Source of the DNA: an uncultured Peptococcaceae bacterium
GTDB taxonomy: Bacteria > Bacillota > Peptococcia > Peptococcales > Peptococcaceae
Assembly: GCA_900556545.1 (NCBI GenBank)
Contig: USPE01000015.1
Location: 1-16,371, forward strand
Direction: 5' to 3'
Length of the DNA stretch: 16,371 bases
Positions 5,955 to 14,471 of this stretch are shown one piece after another. The stretch's first letter is position 1. Each line of letters starts with the position of its first letter. The notes under the pieces were generated by a model. It worked only from the letters and a program-made list of their open reading frames with translations, was not told the DNA's origin and ran no database searches. Made by a program: the position numbers and the translations under genes.

Positions 5955-8900
5955 TTATTGTTTATTGGTCATTTCTACATAGGTTTGGTATCTTGCAACG
6001 CTGTCCTGTTTTGCCTGTTCAAACAATTCTTCTGCTTTTTCAGGGAACAGTTTTGCCAAAGAGGTATACCGTGTTTCTGTATTGATAAAGTCACGGAACA
6101 AATCGGAATTTGGTTCTTTAGAATCTAAAGTGAATGGATTTTTCCCTTCTGCTTTCAATTCTGGATTGTATCTCCACAAATGCCAGTAACCGCATTCTAC
6201 CGCTTTTTTCATCTGGTTCATCGGGTTGTTCAGGCCGTTTTTGATACCATGGTTGATACAGGTTGCATAAGCAATGATCAAGGATGGGCCGTCATAGGCT
6301 TCTGCTTCTGTAATTGCTTTGATGGTCTGGTTCATATTAGCACCCATTGCAATCTGTGCAACATAAACATTACCATATGCAGTATTCATCATACCCAGGT
6401 CTTTTTTCTTGGAGCGTTTCCCGCCGGCAGCAAATTTAGCAATGGCTGCAGTTGGAGTCGCTTTGGAAGCCTGACCGCCGGTATTGGAATATACTTCTGT
6501 ATCAAATACCAATACATTTACATTTTCTCCAGAAGCCAGTACATGGTCTAAACCACCATAACCGATGTCATATGCCCAACCATCGCCGCCAAAGATCCAC
6601 TGAGACCGTTTGATCAAATGGTCTTCATATACTGCGATAGCCTGCAGAGCAGGAGCAGCAGCATCTTTCAGCATTGGCAGCAGCAAATCGGTTGCCTGTT
6701 TACTGCCTTCGTAATCATCTTTATGATCTAACCACATCTGGATTGCTTCTTTTGCTTCTGCAGCAATGTCCGCTTCCAATGCTTCTGCCATCAGTTCTGC
6801 CAGTTTTTCACGGCACTGCTGATGAGCTTTTAACATACCCAGACCAAACTCTGCGTTGTTTTCAAACAGAGAGTTTGCCCAAGCCGGACCTCTGCCCTGC
6901 GCATTGGTGCAGTATGGCATACATGGTGCCGATGCGCCCCAGATAGAGGAACAACCGGTAGCATTGGCAATTACCATACGATCACCGAACAACTGGGTAA
7001 CCAGTTTGGCATATGGTGTTTCACCACAGCCGGCACAAGCGCCGGAGAATTCCAATAATGGCTGACGGAACTGAGAACCTTTCAGTGTTTTCACATTAAC
7101 CAGATCTGCTTTATTGGAAATTTTATGGGTTGCATAAGTCCAATTTGCCCGCTGTTCAGCCACAGCTTCTTCCACATTCTGCATTACCAGCGCTTTGTTC
7201 TTAGCCGGACAAACATTGGCACAGCTGCCGCAACCGGTACAATCCATTGGACTAACCTGAATACGGAATGTCATACCTTCAAATTCCTTGCCGTTTGCTT
7301 TGATAGTAACCATACCTTCTGGTTTGTTTGCTTCTTCTTCTGCATTTAATACAAACGGACGGATACATGCATGCGGACATACATAGGAACACTGATTGCA
7401 CTGAATGCAATTTTCTGGCTGCCATTGCGGCACGTCAGTAGCAATCATACGTTTTTCATAACAAGAGGTACCCAATGGGAAAGAACCATCTTCGCGGCCG
7501 CTGAAGCTGCTAACCGGTAACTTATCCCCCTGCTGTGCATTCATTGGATTTACAACTTCTTTAATGAATGCCGGTGTGGCAGGACAACCGCCTTTTGCGG
7601 CTTCTTCTGCACCTGCATTGGCCCAAGCAGCAGGCACTTCCACTTTATGCAGTGTTTCTACCGCTTTATCTACAGCAGCATAGTTCATATTGACAACGTC
7701 GTCACCTTTTTTGCCATAGGTTTTCTTAATTGCCGCTTTCAATAATTCGGTGGCTTTTTCAAATGGAATTACATTGGTCAGTTTAAAGAATGCTGTCTGG
7801 GTTACCATGTTGATTCTGTTTTTCAAACCGACTTCTCTGGCAACTTTAATTGCATCAATGGTATAGAACTGAATGTTATTTTCAGCAATATATTTTTTCA
7901 TTTTCGCCGGCAGTTCTTTTTCCAGTTCTTCGGCATTCCATGGGCAGTTCAACAGGAATGTACCGCCAGGTTTCAGACCTTCCAGAATTTCATACTGATT
8001 CACATAGCTTGTCTTATGACAGGCAATATAGTCAGCCTGGTCGATCAAATAGGTGGAACGGATTTTGGAATGACCAAACCGCAGATGGGACATGGTTACA
8101 CCGCCGGATTTTTTGGAGTCATATGCAAAATAACCCTGTGCATACATATCAGTGTTATCACCGATAATTTTGATTGCGTCTTTATTGGCACCAACAGTAC
8201 CGTCAGAACCATAACCCCAGAACTTGCAGCTGATGGTGCCTTCTGCGGCTGTTACAACAGGAGCGCCAACCGGCAGGCTCATATGGGTTACATCATCTAC
8301 GATACCAACAGTAAAGCCATTCATTGGTTTTTCTGCTGCCAGATTTTCATAAACAGCGATTAACTGCGCAGGGGTTACATCTTTAGAGCCCAAACCATAA
8401 CGGCCGCCGATAATCAATGGGCGTTCTGCCATATCATAATAGATATTGCGAACATCTTCGTACAAAGGTTCACCCAATGCACCTGGTTCTTTGGTACGAT
8501 CCAGAACGGAAATCCGTTTTACACTGGCCGGCATTGCGCTCAGGAAATGTTTTGCAGAAAATGGACGATACAGTCTTACTTTCAGCAACCCTACTTTCTG
8601 CCCTTTTGCATTCAGATAGTCTACTACTTCTTCTAATGCTTCACAAACAGAACCCATAGCGATGACTACATTTTCTGCATCTTCTGCACCATAATAATTA
8701 AATGGTTTATAATCTCTTCCTGTTAATTTGGAGATTTCACCCATATATTCTTCAACAACATCAACCACATCGGCATAATATACGTTGCCTGCTTCTCTTG
8801 CCTGGAAGAAGATATCCGGATTCTGCGCAGTCCCTTTTACTTTTGGGAACATTGGATTTAAACCGCGTTTGCGGAAATCTTTTACCGCATCCATATCTAC

Positions 8901-9485
8901 CAGATTAGCCAGATCATCATAATCCAGTACTTCTATTTTCTGAATTTCATGCGAGGTACGGAAACCATCAAAGAAATGAATAAACGGAATCCGGGATTTT
9001 AATGTTGCCAGATGGGCAACGGCACCCAAATCCATCGCTTCCTGTACACTACTGGAGGCCAGCAGAGCAAACCCTGTCTGACGGCAAGCCATAACATCAG
9101 ACTGATCACCGAAAATAGACAGCGCATGGGTAGCAACTGTTCTTGCGGTTACATGGAATACACATGGTAAAAATTCACCGGCAATTTTATACATTGTCGG
9201 CAACATCAGCAATAATCCCTGTGATGCTGTGTAAGTAGAAGTCAAAGCCCCAGCTGACAGAGAACCGTGAATGGTACCTGCAGCACCACCTTCGGACTGC
9301 AATTCTACAACTTTTACCTGTTGTCCAAAAATATTCTTTCTTCCCTGTGCGCTCCATTCATCAACCAACTCTGCCATTGGAGAGGACGGAGTAATTGGAT
9401 AGATTGCCGCAACATCCGTAAAAGCATAAGATACATGTGCTGCTGCTGCATTCCCATCCATTGTTTTCATTGTTTTGCTCGCCAT
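5955..9485 (-). CDS. nifJ: Pyruvate:ferredoxin (flavodoxin) oxidoreductase, single chain
   Basis: This 1176-residue cytoplasmic enzyme oxidises pyruvate and CoA to acetyl-CoA and CO2, reducing ferredoxin or flavodoxin; it is the central pyruvate-cleaving enzyme of anaerobes. The length matches homodimeric PFOR. The N-terminal pyruvate-binding domain has YPITPSSPMAE, followed by the CoA-binding and linker domains. Two ferredoxin-type 4Fe-4S motifs lie near 691-702 (CIQCNQCSYVCP) and 748-759 (CTGCGSCANVCP). The TPP domain shows GDGWAYDIGYGG near 965 and EVYSNTGGQASKATP. The proximal-cluster cysteines are visible near 812 and 815 (CAGCGE), 839 (GCSSIW) and 1074 (ATCINHG). The ATG at 9485 follows GGAGGA by 6 nt. 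It has its own promoter and terminator, so it is transcribed alone. Confidence 0.98.
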   Translation of the reverse strand: MASKTMKTMDGNAAAAHVSYAFTDVAAIYPITPSSPMAELVDEWSAQGRKNIFGQQVKVVELQSEGGAAGTIHGSLSAGALTSTYTASQGLLLMLPTMYKIAGEFLPCVFHVTARTVATHALSIFGDQSDVMACRQTGFALLASSSVQEAMDLGAVAHLATLKSRIPFIHFFDGFRTSHEIQKIEVLDYDDLANLVDMDAVKDFRKRGLNPMFPKVKGTAQNPDIFFQAREAGNVYYADVVDVVEEYMGEISKLTGRDYKPFNYYGAEDAENVVIAMGSVCEALEEVVDYLNAKGQKVGLLKVRLYRPFSAKHFLSAMPASVKRISVLDRTKEPGALGEPLYEDVRNIYYDMAERPLIIGGRYGLGSKDVTPAQLIAVYENLAAEKPMNGFTVGIVDDVTHMSLPVGAPVVTAAEGTISCKFWGYGSDGTVGANKDAIKIIGDNTDMYAQGYFAYDSKKSGGVTMSHLRFGHSKIRSTYLIDQADYIACHKTSYVNQYEILEGLKPGGTFLLNCPWNAEELEKELPAKMKKYIAENNIQFYTIDAIKVAREVGLKNRINMVTQTAFFKLTNVIPFEKATELLKAAIKKTYGKKGDDVVNMNYAAVDKAVETLHKVEVPAAWANAGAEEAAKGGCPATPAFIKEVVNPMNAQQGDKLPVSSFSGREDGSFPLGTSCYEKRMIATDVPQWQPENCIQCNQCSYVCPHACIRPFVLNAEEEANKPEGMVTIKANGKEFEGMTFRIQVSPMDCTGCGSCANVCPAKNKALVMQNVEEAVAEQRANWTYATHKISNKADLVNVKTLKGSQFRQPLLEFSGACAGCGETPYAKLVTQLFGDRMVIANATGCSSIWGASAPCMPYCTNAQGRGPAWANSLFENNAEFGLGMLKAHQQCREKLAELMAEALEADIAAEAKEAIQMWLDHKDDYEGSKQATDLLLPMLKDAAAPALQAIAVYEDHLIKRSQWIFGGDGWAYDIGYGGLDHVLASGENVNVLVFDTEVYSNTGGQASKATPTAAIAKFAAGGKRSKKKDLGMMNTAYGNVYVAQIAMGANMNQTIKAITEAEAYDGPSLIIAYATCINHGIKNGLNNPMNQMKKAVECGYWHLWRYNPELKAEGKNPFTLDSKEPNSDLFRDFINTETRYTSLAKLFPEKAEELFEQAKQDSVARYQTYVEMTNKQ

Positions 9486-9513
9486 GAATATTCCTCCTAA
9501 TTCCTGAAACAAA

Positions 9514-9558
9514 TTTAATTTTAATAAACAATCCCAAAAAATGTTTATCAAAATTAAA
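9514..9558. repeat. 17-bp inverted repeat at the nifJ transcription start
   Basis: The arms 9514-9530 (TTTAATTTTAATAAACA) and 9542-9558 are inverted copies with one mismatch and an 11-bp spacer. The predicted nifJ start point (about 9555) lies in the outer arm. The repeat could form a hairpin at the 5' end of the mRNA or serve as an operator. It does not match the Rex or FNR consensus well. Confidence 0.55.
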
Positions 9559-9561
9559 TAT

Positions 9562-9590
9562 ATTTTACCATATAGGATACACTATCACAA
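9562..9590 (-). promoter_or_regulatory. nifJ promoter
   Basis: On the minus strand a -35 TTGTGA (9585-9590) and a -10 TAAAAT (9562-9567) with a TG-type extension are 17 bp apart. The predicted 5' leader is about 70 nt and contains the inverted repeat at 9514-9558. Confidence 0.65.
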
Positions 9591-9611
9591 CCATTTTTTG
9601 AGAATTACACC

Positions 9612-9640
9612 TTGCAGAAAAAAATTTATTTTAGTATTAT
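9612..9640 (+). promoter_or_regulatory. Promoter for the siroheme-domain protein
   Basis: A -35 TTGCAG (9612-9617) and a -10 TATTAT (9635-9640) are 17 bp apart, pointing toward the gene at 9759. The leader would be about 110 nt and would include the inverted repeat TTGCAGTA (9653-9660)/TACTGCAA (9687-9694). Confidence 0.45.
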
Positions 9641-9758
9641 TAATAATGAAGTTTGCAGTATATTTCACAATTTGATAAAATTATTGTACTGCAATCTTTT
9701 TCATTTTATGTATGCGTTTCTTTTATATTTTATTTAGTTAGAAAAAGGAGTGTTCTTT

Positions 9759-10427
9759 ATGCTGCAAGAAACTGCACGCACCGGTATTTTACAAAAAGAC
9801 AAAGAAACTGTTGCACTGATTCCAGAAATCAAATTTGGCCTGATGACACCGGACGATTTAGAAAAAATCGCCGCTGTTTCCCGTAAATATCAAATTCCTG
9901 TGATCAAAATCACCTCTGCACAGCGCATCGCCTTGGTAGGTGTCAAACAGCAGGATGTGGAAAATATCTGGAACGAACTGGGCATGGAACCCGGCCACGG
10001 CCTGGGCACCGGATTAAATTACATCAAAAGCTGTCCGGGAGAAACAGTCTGCCGTCTTGGACAACGGGATTCCCTGGGCATGTCCGAACGGATTTATGAC
10101 GCAGTAAAACCGCTGGGCATCGAATCCAAAATTAAATTTGGCATCTCCGGCTGTCCATTGGCCTGCGGCGAAGGCATCATCCGTGATATCGGCATTTTTG
10201 GCAGAAAAGCAACCGGCTGGACTGTTCAAATCGGCGGCAATTCCGGCCTGAATGCCCGCCTGGGCGAAGTACTGGCCAAAGATTTGGATGATGACCAATT
10301 GGTAGAATTGGTAGTCAAATTAATGACCTACTACAAAGAAAACATGAAACCAAAAGAAAGAATGTATCGTTTCGTACCGCGCATGGGCGGTATTGATGCT
10401 ATCAAACAGGCGCTGGGATTGGAATAA
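9759..10427 (+). CDS. Small stand-alone nitrite/sulfite reductase (siroheme 4Fe-4S) domain protein
   Basis: This 222-residue cytoplasmic protein consists of one nitrite/sulfite reductase half-unit. An N-terminal ferredoxin-like half domain (about 10-72) is followed by the siroheme/4Fe-4S-binding domain with Cys92 and Cys98 (SCPGETVC) and Cys132 and Cys136 (GCPLACGEG), the classic C-x5-C...C-x3-C pattern. Full assimilatory enzymes carry two such units (over 500 residues), and dissimilatory enzymes form two-subunit complexes, so this resembles the small sulfite-reductase-like proteins known in anaerobes, mostly of unproved function. The ATG at 9759 has AAAGGAG 8 nt upstream; a GTG at 9750 would overlap that site. 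It is divergent from nifJ, whose reduced ferredoxin could supply electrons (inference). No flavin or ferredoxin partner is encoded beside it. Confidence 0.88.
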   Translation: MLQETARTGILQKDKETVALIPEIKFGLMTPDDLEKIAAVSRKYQIPVIKITSAQRIALVGVKQQDVENIWNELGMEPGHGLGTGLNYIKSCPGETVCRLGQRDSLGMSERIYDAVKPLGIESKIKFGISGCPLACGEGIIRDIGIFGRKATGWTVQIGGNSGLNARLGEVLAKDLDDDQLVELVVKLMTYYKENMKPKERMYRFVPRMGGIDAIKQALGLE

Positions 10428-10474
10428 AAGTCCAGCAGAGCAAACCAAACACACAGAACTGCTCATTATAAAAT

Positions 10475-10520
10475 AAAACAGCCAGCAAGGTCGGTTTCAG
10501 TTCCGCCTGCTGGCTGTTTT
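10475..10520. terminator. Bidirectional terminator between convergent genes
   Basis: The arms AAAACAGCCAGCA (from 10475) and TGCTGGCTGTTTT (to 10520) form a 13-bp stem, extended by GG/CC across one bulged A, with a 15-nt loop. T-rich tracts follow on both strands. It lies between the siroheme-domain gene and the converging permease gene. Confidence 0.85.
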
Positions 10521-10540
10521 ACTATACCTTAAATAATCAT

Positions 10541-11986
10541 TTATACAACAAACAACAGATTTAACAATGGAATCATACAAACTGTTACAATCAATGTCAC
10601 GATCAAGAATAATAAACCAAACAGATAAGCATCTTTTCTTACCATAGTCTCATGTCCAAATACCAGACCAGCCATCATGCTGCCAGCCGGTGTTACATAA
10701 GCACACATCAAAGCAATGTACATCAAGAAGAAACAAGTATATGGATTTCCCCCCATATCCATTACAATTGGCGGAATCATTGGCAGGAAAATGGCACCCA
10801 TGACGATATTATGCATAAACTGCGTAATCACGGCTAAGAAAATCATAGACGCTATAATCAATACAGTTACATCCAGATTCATTAAAATCGGCGTAATGGT
10901 TGCGGCAATGGTAGCGGTAATACCGATATCCGCCGATTCCATCGCATCGGCTAACGGATACGTAACAGCCAGCAGCATCAGCATTGCCCAGGGCAATTTG
11001 TTAAAACAATCTGCTAAATTAATAATTGTCTTTCCATTCTCATCCTTCCACATAACAAACACTACCATATAGAGGACACTCCAGCCAATTACACCCAAAC
11101 TATTACAAAACGCAGCACCCGGCAAAGTAGGTATGATTTGCGGCAACATTAATACTAAGAAATACACAACAATTAACAATAACCCTGCTTTCTGATATTG
11201 ATTCATTTTATACTTTGCATATTCTTCACAGAGTTCCTCTGTTGTTGTATAACGTTCAGCATCAATCTTCAATATAAACCGACCTGCTAAAAGCATAAGC
11301 ACAGTAGTCACAGTAATATAAATCATCCCTGTCAACAGCATCGGGCCAGCTGGAACAGTTAAACCAATCCCTTTGGTGAAAAATCCGCTGTATAAAATAA
11401 CACCGCCGTAGAATGGTACCATATTCGGCACCGTAAACGCAATATATACAATAAAGGCAATTACCATATTTAATACTTTAGAGCCTGGCTTATAACCACT
11501 CATTTCACCAATCTTTAAGGCAATTGTCCATAACAGAAATACACAAGCAACCCCGCCATTTCCCAAACTCATCAAAAAAGCACAGGCACACAGTGCAGAA
11601 ATCAATAACCACGGTTTGCCGATAAAGATTTTTTTACTTAAAAGCCAATAAGCAATGCCTTCTGTAACACCAATTTGATTTAAACATTCTGCAAAGGCAG
11701 CGCCCAGTAACACCATCAAAAATGTCGGATTGCCAAATCCACTGGCCAAAACCGTGGTAGCAGGTGCATAACCGGTCATGGTTAATACTGCAAAACCAAA
11801 AAAGCTCACCCATAATAAATCAATAAAAATCCAGCCATAAATTATCCCTAAAAAGCAGCCCAGCACTTTCATACCAATCTCTGTAATTTGACCAAAGGGT
11901 GGTAAGAACCCTACACCGAACATTAAGATTAACATAATTACAATATGCAGATATTGTATTGCATTCTTTTTTATTGTGTCGCTCAT
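10541..11986 (-). CDS. SLC13/ion-transporter-superfamily anion permease
   Basis: This 481-residue integral membrane protein has about 12 hydrophobic segments spread over its whole length. The two-fold arrangement, with re-entrant-type stretches rich in small and polar residues (ASGFGNPTFLMVLLGA; FTVPNMVPFYGG; AYVTPAGSMMAG), fits the SLC13/DASS branch of the ion-transporter superfamily, which imports di- and tricarboxylates, sulfate or similar anions, often with sodium. A related NhaC- or ArsB-like family is possible, and the substrate is not readable. The ATG at 11986 is preceded by AAGGAGGA about 7 nt upstream. It lies downstream of a phosphatase-superfamily hydrolase gene in the same direction but has its own promoter. 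The pairing suggests uptake of that enzyme's substrate or export of its product. Confidence 0.75.
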   Translation of the reverse strand: MSDTIKKNAIQYLHIVIMLILMFGVGFLPPFGQITEIGMKVLGCFLGIIYGWIFIDLLWVSFFGFAVLTMTGYAPATTVLASGFGNPTFLMVLLGAAFAECLNQIGVTEGIAYWLLSKKIFIGKPWLLISALCACAFLMSLGNGGVACVFLLWTIALKIGEMSGYKPGSKVLNMVIAFIVYIAFTVPNMVPFYGGVILYSGFFTKGIGLTVPAGPMLLTGMIYITVTTVLMLLAGRFILKIDAERYTTTEELCEEYAKYKMNQYQKAGLLLIVVYFLVLMLPQIIPTLPGAAFCNSLGVIGWSVLYMVVFVMWKDENGKTIINLADCFNKLPWAMLMLLAVTYPLADAMESADIGITATIAATITPILMNLDVTVLIIASMIFLAVITQFMHNIVMGAIFLPMIPPIVMDMGGNPYTCFFLMYIALMCAYVTPAGSMMAGLVFGHETMVRKDAYLFGLLFLIVTLIVTVCMIPLLNLLFVV

Positions 11987-12028
11987 GATACATCCTCCTT
12001 TTGTTCATTTTTTGCAGTAGTTATTCAT

Positions 12029-12057
12029 TTTATAAATAGTATTCCGTATGAAAACAA
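12029..12057 (-). promoter_or_regulatory. Promoter for the anion permease
   Basis: On the minus strand a -35 TTGTTT (12052-12057) and a -10 TATAAA (12029-12034) are 17 bp apart, giving a leader of about 36 nt. It lies in the 262-bp gap after the hydrolase gene, so the permease can be expressed separately from it. Confidence 0.5.
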
Positions 12058-12140
12058 ATTCAAAATAGCAACAAGGGTTATGTCCATCATAATCATATAT
12101 CAATATTTTAAGCACTTTCTTCTATAATACTTTAAGAATA

Positions 12141-12189
12141 CTTACGGACAGAATTACAAAACCATGCTTGCTATCCTTCTGTCCGCAAG
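12141..12189 (-). terminator. Long hairpin between hydrolase and permease genes
   Basis: The arms 12141-12153 and 12177-12189 form a 13-position stem with one mismatch around a 23-nt loop, about 60 nt after the hydrolase stop codon. There is no proper U-tract on the outgoing minus strand, so it may be a weak terminator, an mRNA-end stabiliser or a processing site. A competing 6-bp stem, 12166-12171 with 12185-12190, shares the same arm. Confidence 0.45.
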
Positions 12190-12248
12190 CTTAAAAAACA
12201 TATCGTTTAGACTATCACCAATGCATTATGGAACGTCATTGTATCAAC

Positions 12249-14255
12249 CTATTCCAAAATCTGATATATTGGAGCACCTTCACATTGCTCCGGCATACGA
12301 ACTCCAAGCAAAACAGCAATGGTAGGTGTTATATCAATGGTGCGAATCACACGTTCTGTCTCAAAATCTTCTTTGATTCCTTTCCCGGCAGCAACAAAGA
12401 TAGGAGAAACGGTACTGCCATGCAGCCCATGTAAAGTAGGCAAAGAATCACCATGCAACCGATTGAAGCCTTCTTCAATCCAATATATAATATCGCCGCA
12501 TTCATCGCCGCTCATACCCACAATTTCCGCTTCTTTATTCCGCATCGCTACAGAAACAACCCGTTTGCCTTCTGCATTACGGTAGTTATATAAATCACTG
12601 ATAATCTGTGTTTCCAACTCATATTTATCTGCCGGATCTACAATACCGTGCTCGTTGCGGCCTTTCAGATTGATATGAATATGATTGCCGCGGTTGGCTA
12701 CTGCTTTTGTTTTGCTGTAATCAATTTCCCGCATTTCATTTCCATGTTCATCCCGTTTCAATACGGTATAGCCCAATTCTTCCATAACACGGATGTTACA
12801 GCCGAAGCCATCGCCCAGCAGAGGAATTTCATCTTCCGGCGGAACCAACAAACCATGGTCAGAAATCAATAAAATTGTCCAACCTTCATCCAGATAGTGC
12901 AGGAAAGAACCTACATAGTTATCGGTGCAGCGATACGCCCATACAATGGCCTCTTCATACAACGCACCATGGTTACCAATGGCAGGTCTATCTTTACTTA
13001 AATACCAGAACAGATGACCGCAGGCATCCACATTATGCAGATGAGAAAATACTACATCATACTGTTCTTCTGCAATCAAATGCTGCATGGCATCTGCCTG
13101 CCACTGGCTGTAAATATCCCAGCAAGGCAACAATACCGATTTTACCAAACTCTCGTTGCGCGCTTCACTCATGGAAGTCCCCGGTACTGGACCAACCGCT
13201 TCAATCACACTTTTCTTCAGAGATTTTGGATGCCACAGCAAATCTTTCGCAATATCTTTCGCAGCGCCAATCCACAAACGAACCTGGCTACCATCTTCTG
13301 CAAGTTCCAACAACCGCATATGACGATTTACCTTTACTATACCATCATCATTACTCAACTCATCCAATACATTTGGCACAAATTCATCAGCTAAAACAGC
13401 CATCGGTTCTTCTGCTTTTTTATTTTTATAAACAGCCACACGATCATATTTTCCTGCTTCATTACACAAAATCAGCGCTGGACGTTTGGTTATGCCATTA
13501 TTCACTAAAATGGTAAATTCTTTTGCACCAGCGGGCACAGGATATTCCCAATGGGCTGGCTCTGTAATCGGAGAGTTTACAATGTCCACCGGCAACATAT
13601 CAGCAGAGGTATCGCCCTCCGCTTCACTAAAGATCAAGTTCACCATTTCTTCCGCATTGCCATAATCAGACTCACTGCCGCCGTCATAGGTTTCTTCTGT
13701 TGGCACATCGTTGATAACACAACCGGCACCGGAAGTGTTTGGCACCTTTGCTTTAAACAATACTTTTTCAATATCGATAGAAGCAAACACCAATTTGTCA
13801 TCATCTACAACACAATCTCCATTGCCGATTGCATTTGGCTGGGTACCATCTACTACATGCAGATTGGGATTATCGGAGCTTGGCGGCCAAGAACTGCCCG
13901 GCCAGTGCCATACCAATGTTTTTAAACCTGCTTCCACTGTTACATTCCAGAGCTGTTCTGCTTTACATTTGTGAGAATTTAGATTATACACAAATGTAGC
14001 CATATCCTTTTTGGACTGTCCCCAGAAACAGGTAATTCCATGGGTAGCTGGTGTGGCACCTGTTGCCAGCGATGTCCACATTGGCGGTGTAATGGTTGGC
14101 ACGCCACCCAGCATGCGCAAATCTTTACGAGCGCTGCCCCGTTTAATCAGCTTATCAAAATTAGGCATAATTCCTTCTGCCCGAAACCGATTGGTCAAGC
14201 CTGGATCCAAGCCATCCACGCCTAAAACCAAAATTTTGTTGCTTTTTGTTGTCAT
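12249..14255 (-). CDS. Alkaline-phosphatase-superfamily hydrolase (type I phosphodiesterase/nucleotide pyrophosphatase-like)
   Basis: This 668-residue two-metal hydrolase has all expected active-site positions: Asp14 (GVDGLDP), likely nucleophile Thr56 in TITPPMWTSLATG, Asp410 and His414 (VDACGH), Asp466 and His467 (ISDHG), and His609 or His612 (LHGLHG). A Thr nucleophile is typical of phosphodiesterase/pyrophosphatase and phosphonate-hydrolase members. There is no signal peptide or membrane segment, so it should be cytoplasmic, unlike most secreted phosphatases. Residues of roughly 130-340 form a large insert between the catalytic blocks, which may shape the substrate site. The ATG at 14255 follows AGGAGGA by 7 nt. 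It is divergent from a LysR gene and followed by an anion permease. I infer that it cleaves an imported ester or phosphonate; the substrate is unknown. Confidence 0.88.
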   Translation of the reverse strand: MTTKSNKILVLGVDGLDPGLTNRFRAEGIMPNFDKLIKRGSARKDLRMLGGVPTITPPMWTSLATGATPATHGITCFWGQSKKDMATFVYNLNSHKCKAEQLWNVTVEAGLKTLVWHWPGSSWPPSSDNPNLHVVDGTQPNAIGNGDCVVDDDKLVFASIDIEKVLFKAKVPNTSGAGCVINDVPTEETYDGGSESDYGNAEEMVNLIFSEAEGDTSADMLPVDIVNSPITEPAHWEYPVPAGAKEFTILVNNGITKRPALILCNEAGKYDRVAVYKNKKAEEPMAVLADEFVPNVLDELSNDDGIVKVNRHMRLLELAEDGSQVRLWIGAAKDIAKDLLWHPKSLKKSVIEAVGPVPGTSMSEARNESLVKSVLLPCWDIYSQWQADAMQHLIAEEQYDVVFSHLHNVDACGHLFWYLSKDRPAIGNHGALYEEAIVWAYRCTDNYVGSFLHYLDEGWTILLISDHGLLVPPEDEIPLLGDGFGCNIRVMEELGYTVLKRDEHGNEMREIDYSKTKAVANRGNHIHINLKGRNEHGIVDPADKYELETQIISDLYNYRNAEGKRVVSVAMRNKEAEIVGMSGDECGDIIYWIEEGFNRLHGDSLPTLHGLHGSTVSPIFVAAGKGIKEDFETERVIRTIDITPTIAVLLGVRMPEQCEGAPIYQILE

Positions 14256-14471
14256 AAAAGATCCTCCTTCTCAAAAATGGTAATAATCAATTAATTTTCC
14301 TTATATATTTAATTTACGTCAGATAGTGTTTTTTGTCTAACAGAGGAAATCTGGCGCATATTTTTCGTACCAAGTTTTTTTTGTTGCAACATTTCTCGCT
14401 TTATGGTACTGTTAAAAGCATTATGAGCCATATCGTTTTTACTTTGTTTTTCTTTTTAGAAAGGTACCGCT
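14256..14471. promoter_or_regulatory. Divergent control region between hydrolase and LysR genes
   Basis: This 216-bp gap must hold promoters for both genes. For the LysR gene, TTGCAA (14384-14389) and TACTGT preceded by TGG (14407-14412) are 17 bp apart. The -35 sits inside a perfect 10-bp palindrome, TGTTGCAACA (14382-14391). GTACCA (14367-14372) and TGGTAC (14404-14409) bracket it as an outer inverted repeat. No strong sigma-A promoter is visible for the hydrolase, as expected if it needs LysR activation. Confidence 0.45.

Noticed and set aside
6180..9500. Several plus-strand open frames of 70-125 codons across nifJ
   Set aside because: All are antisense to the well-supported PFOR gene, are Cys/His/Phe-rich and lack starts with Shine-Dalgarno sequences.
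9562..9600. Rex or FNR site at the nifJ promoter
   Set aside because: TTGTGA and TTGATAAACA resemble half sites only. The second half of either palindrome is not present at the right spacing.
10014..10298. 94-codon minus-strand frame within the siroheme-domain gene
   Set aside because: It is antisense to a gene with all four conserved cluster cysteines, and has no ribosome binding site.
12875..13516. 213-codon open frame on the plus strand
   Set aside because: It lies wholly antisense to the phosphatase-superfamily hydrolase, has low-complexity His/Gln/Leu-rich composition and no ribosome binding site. It is a reverse-strand shadow.
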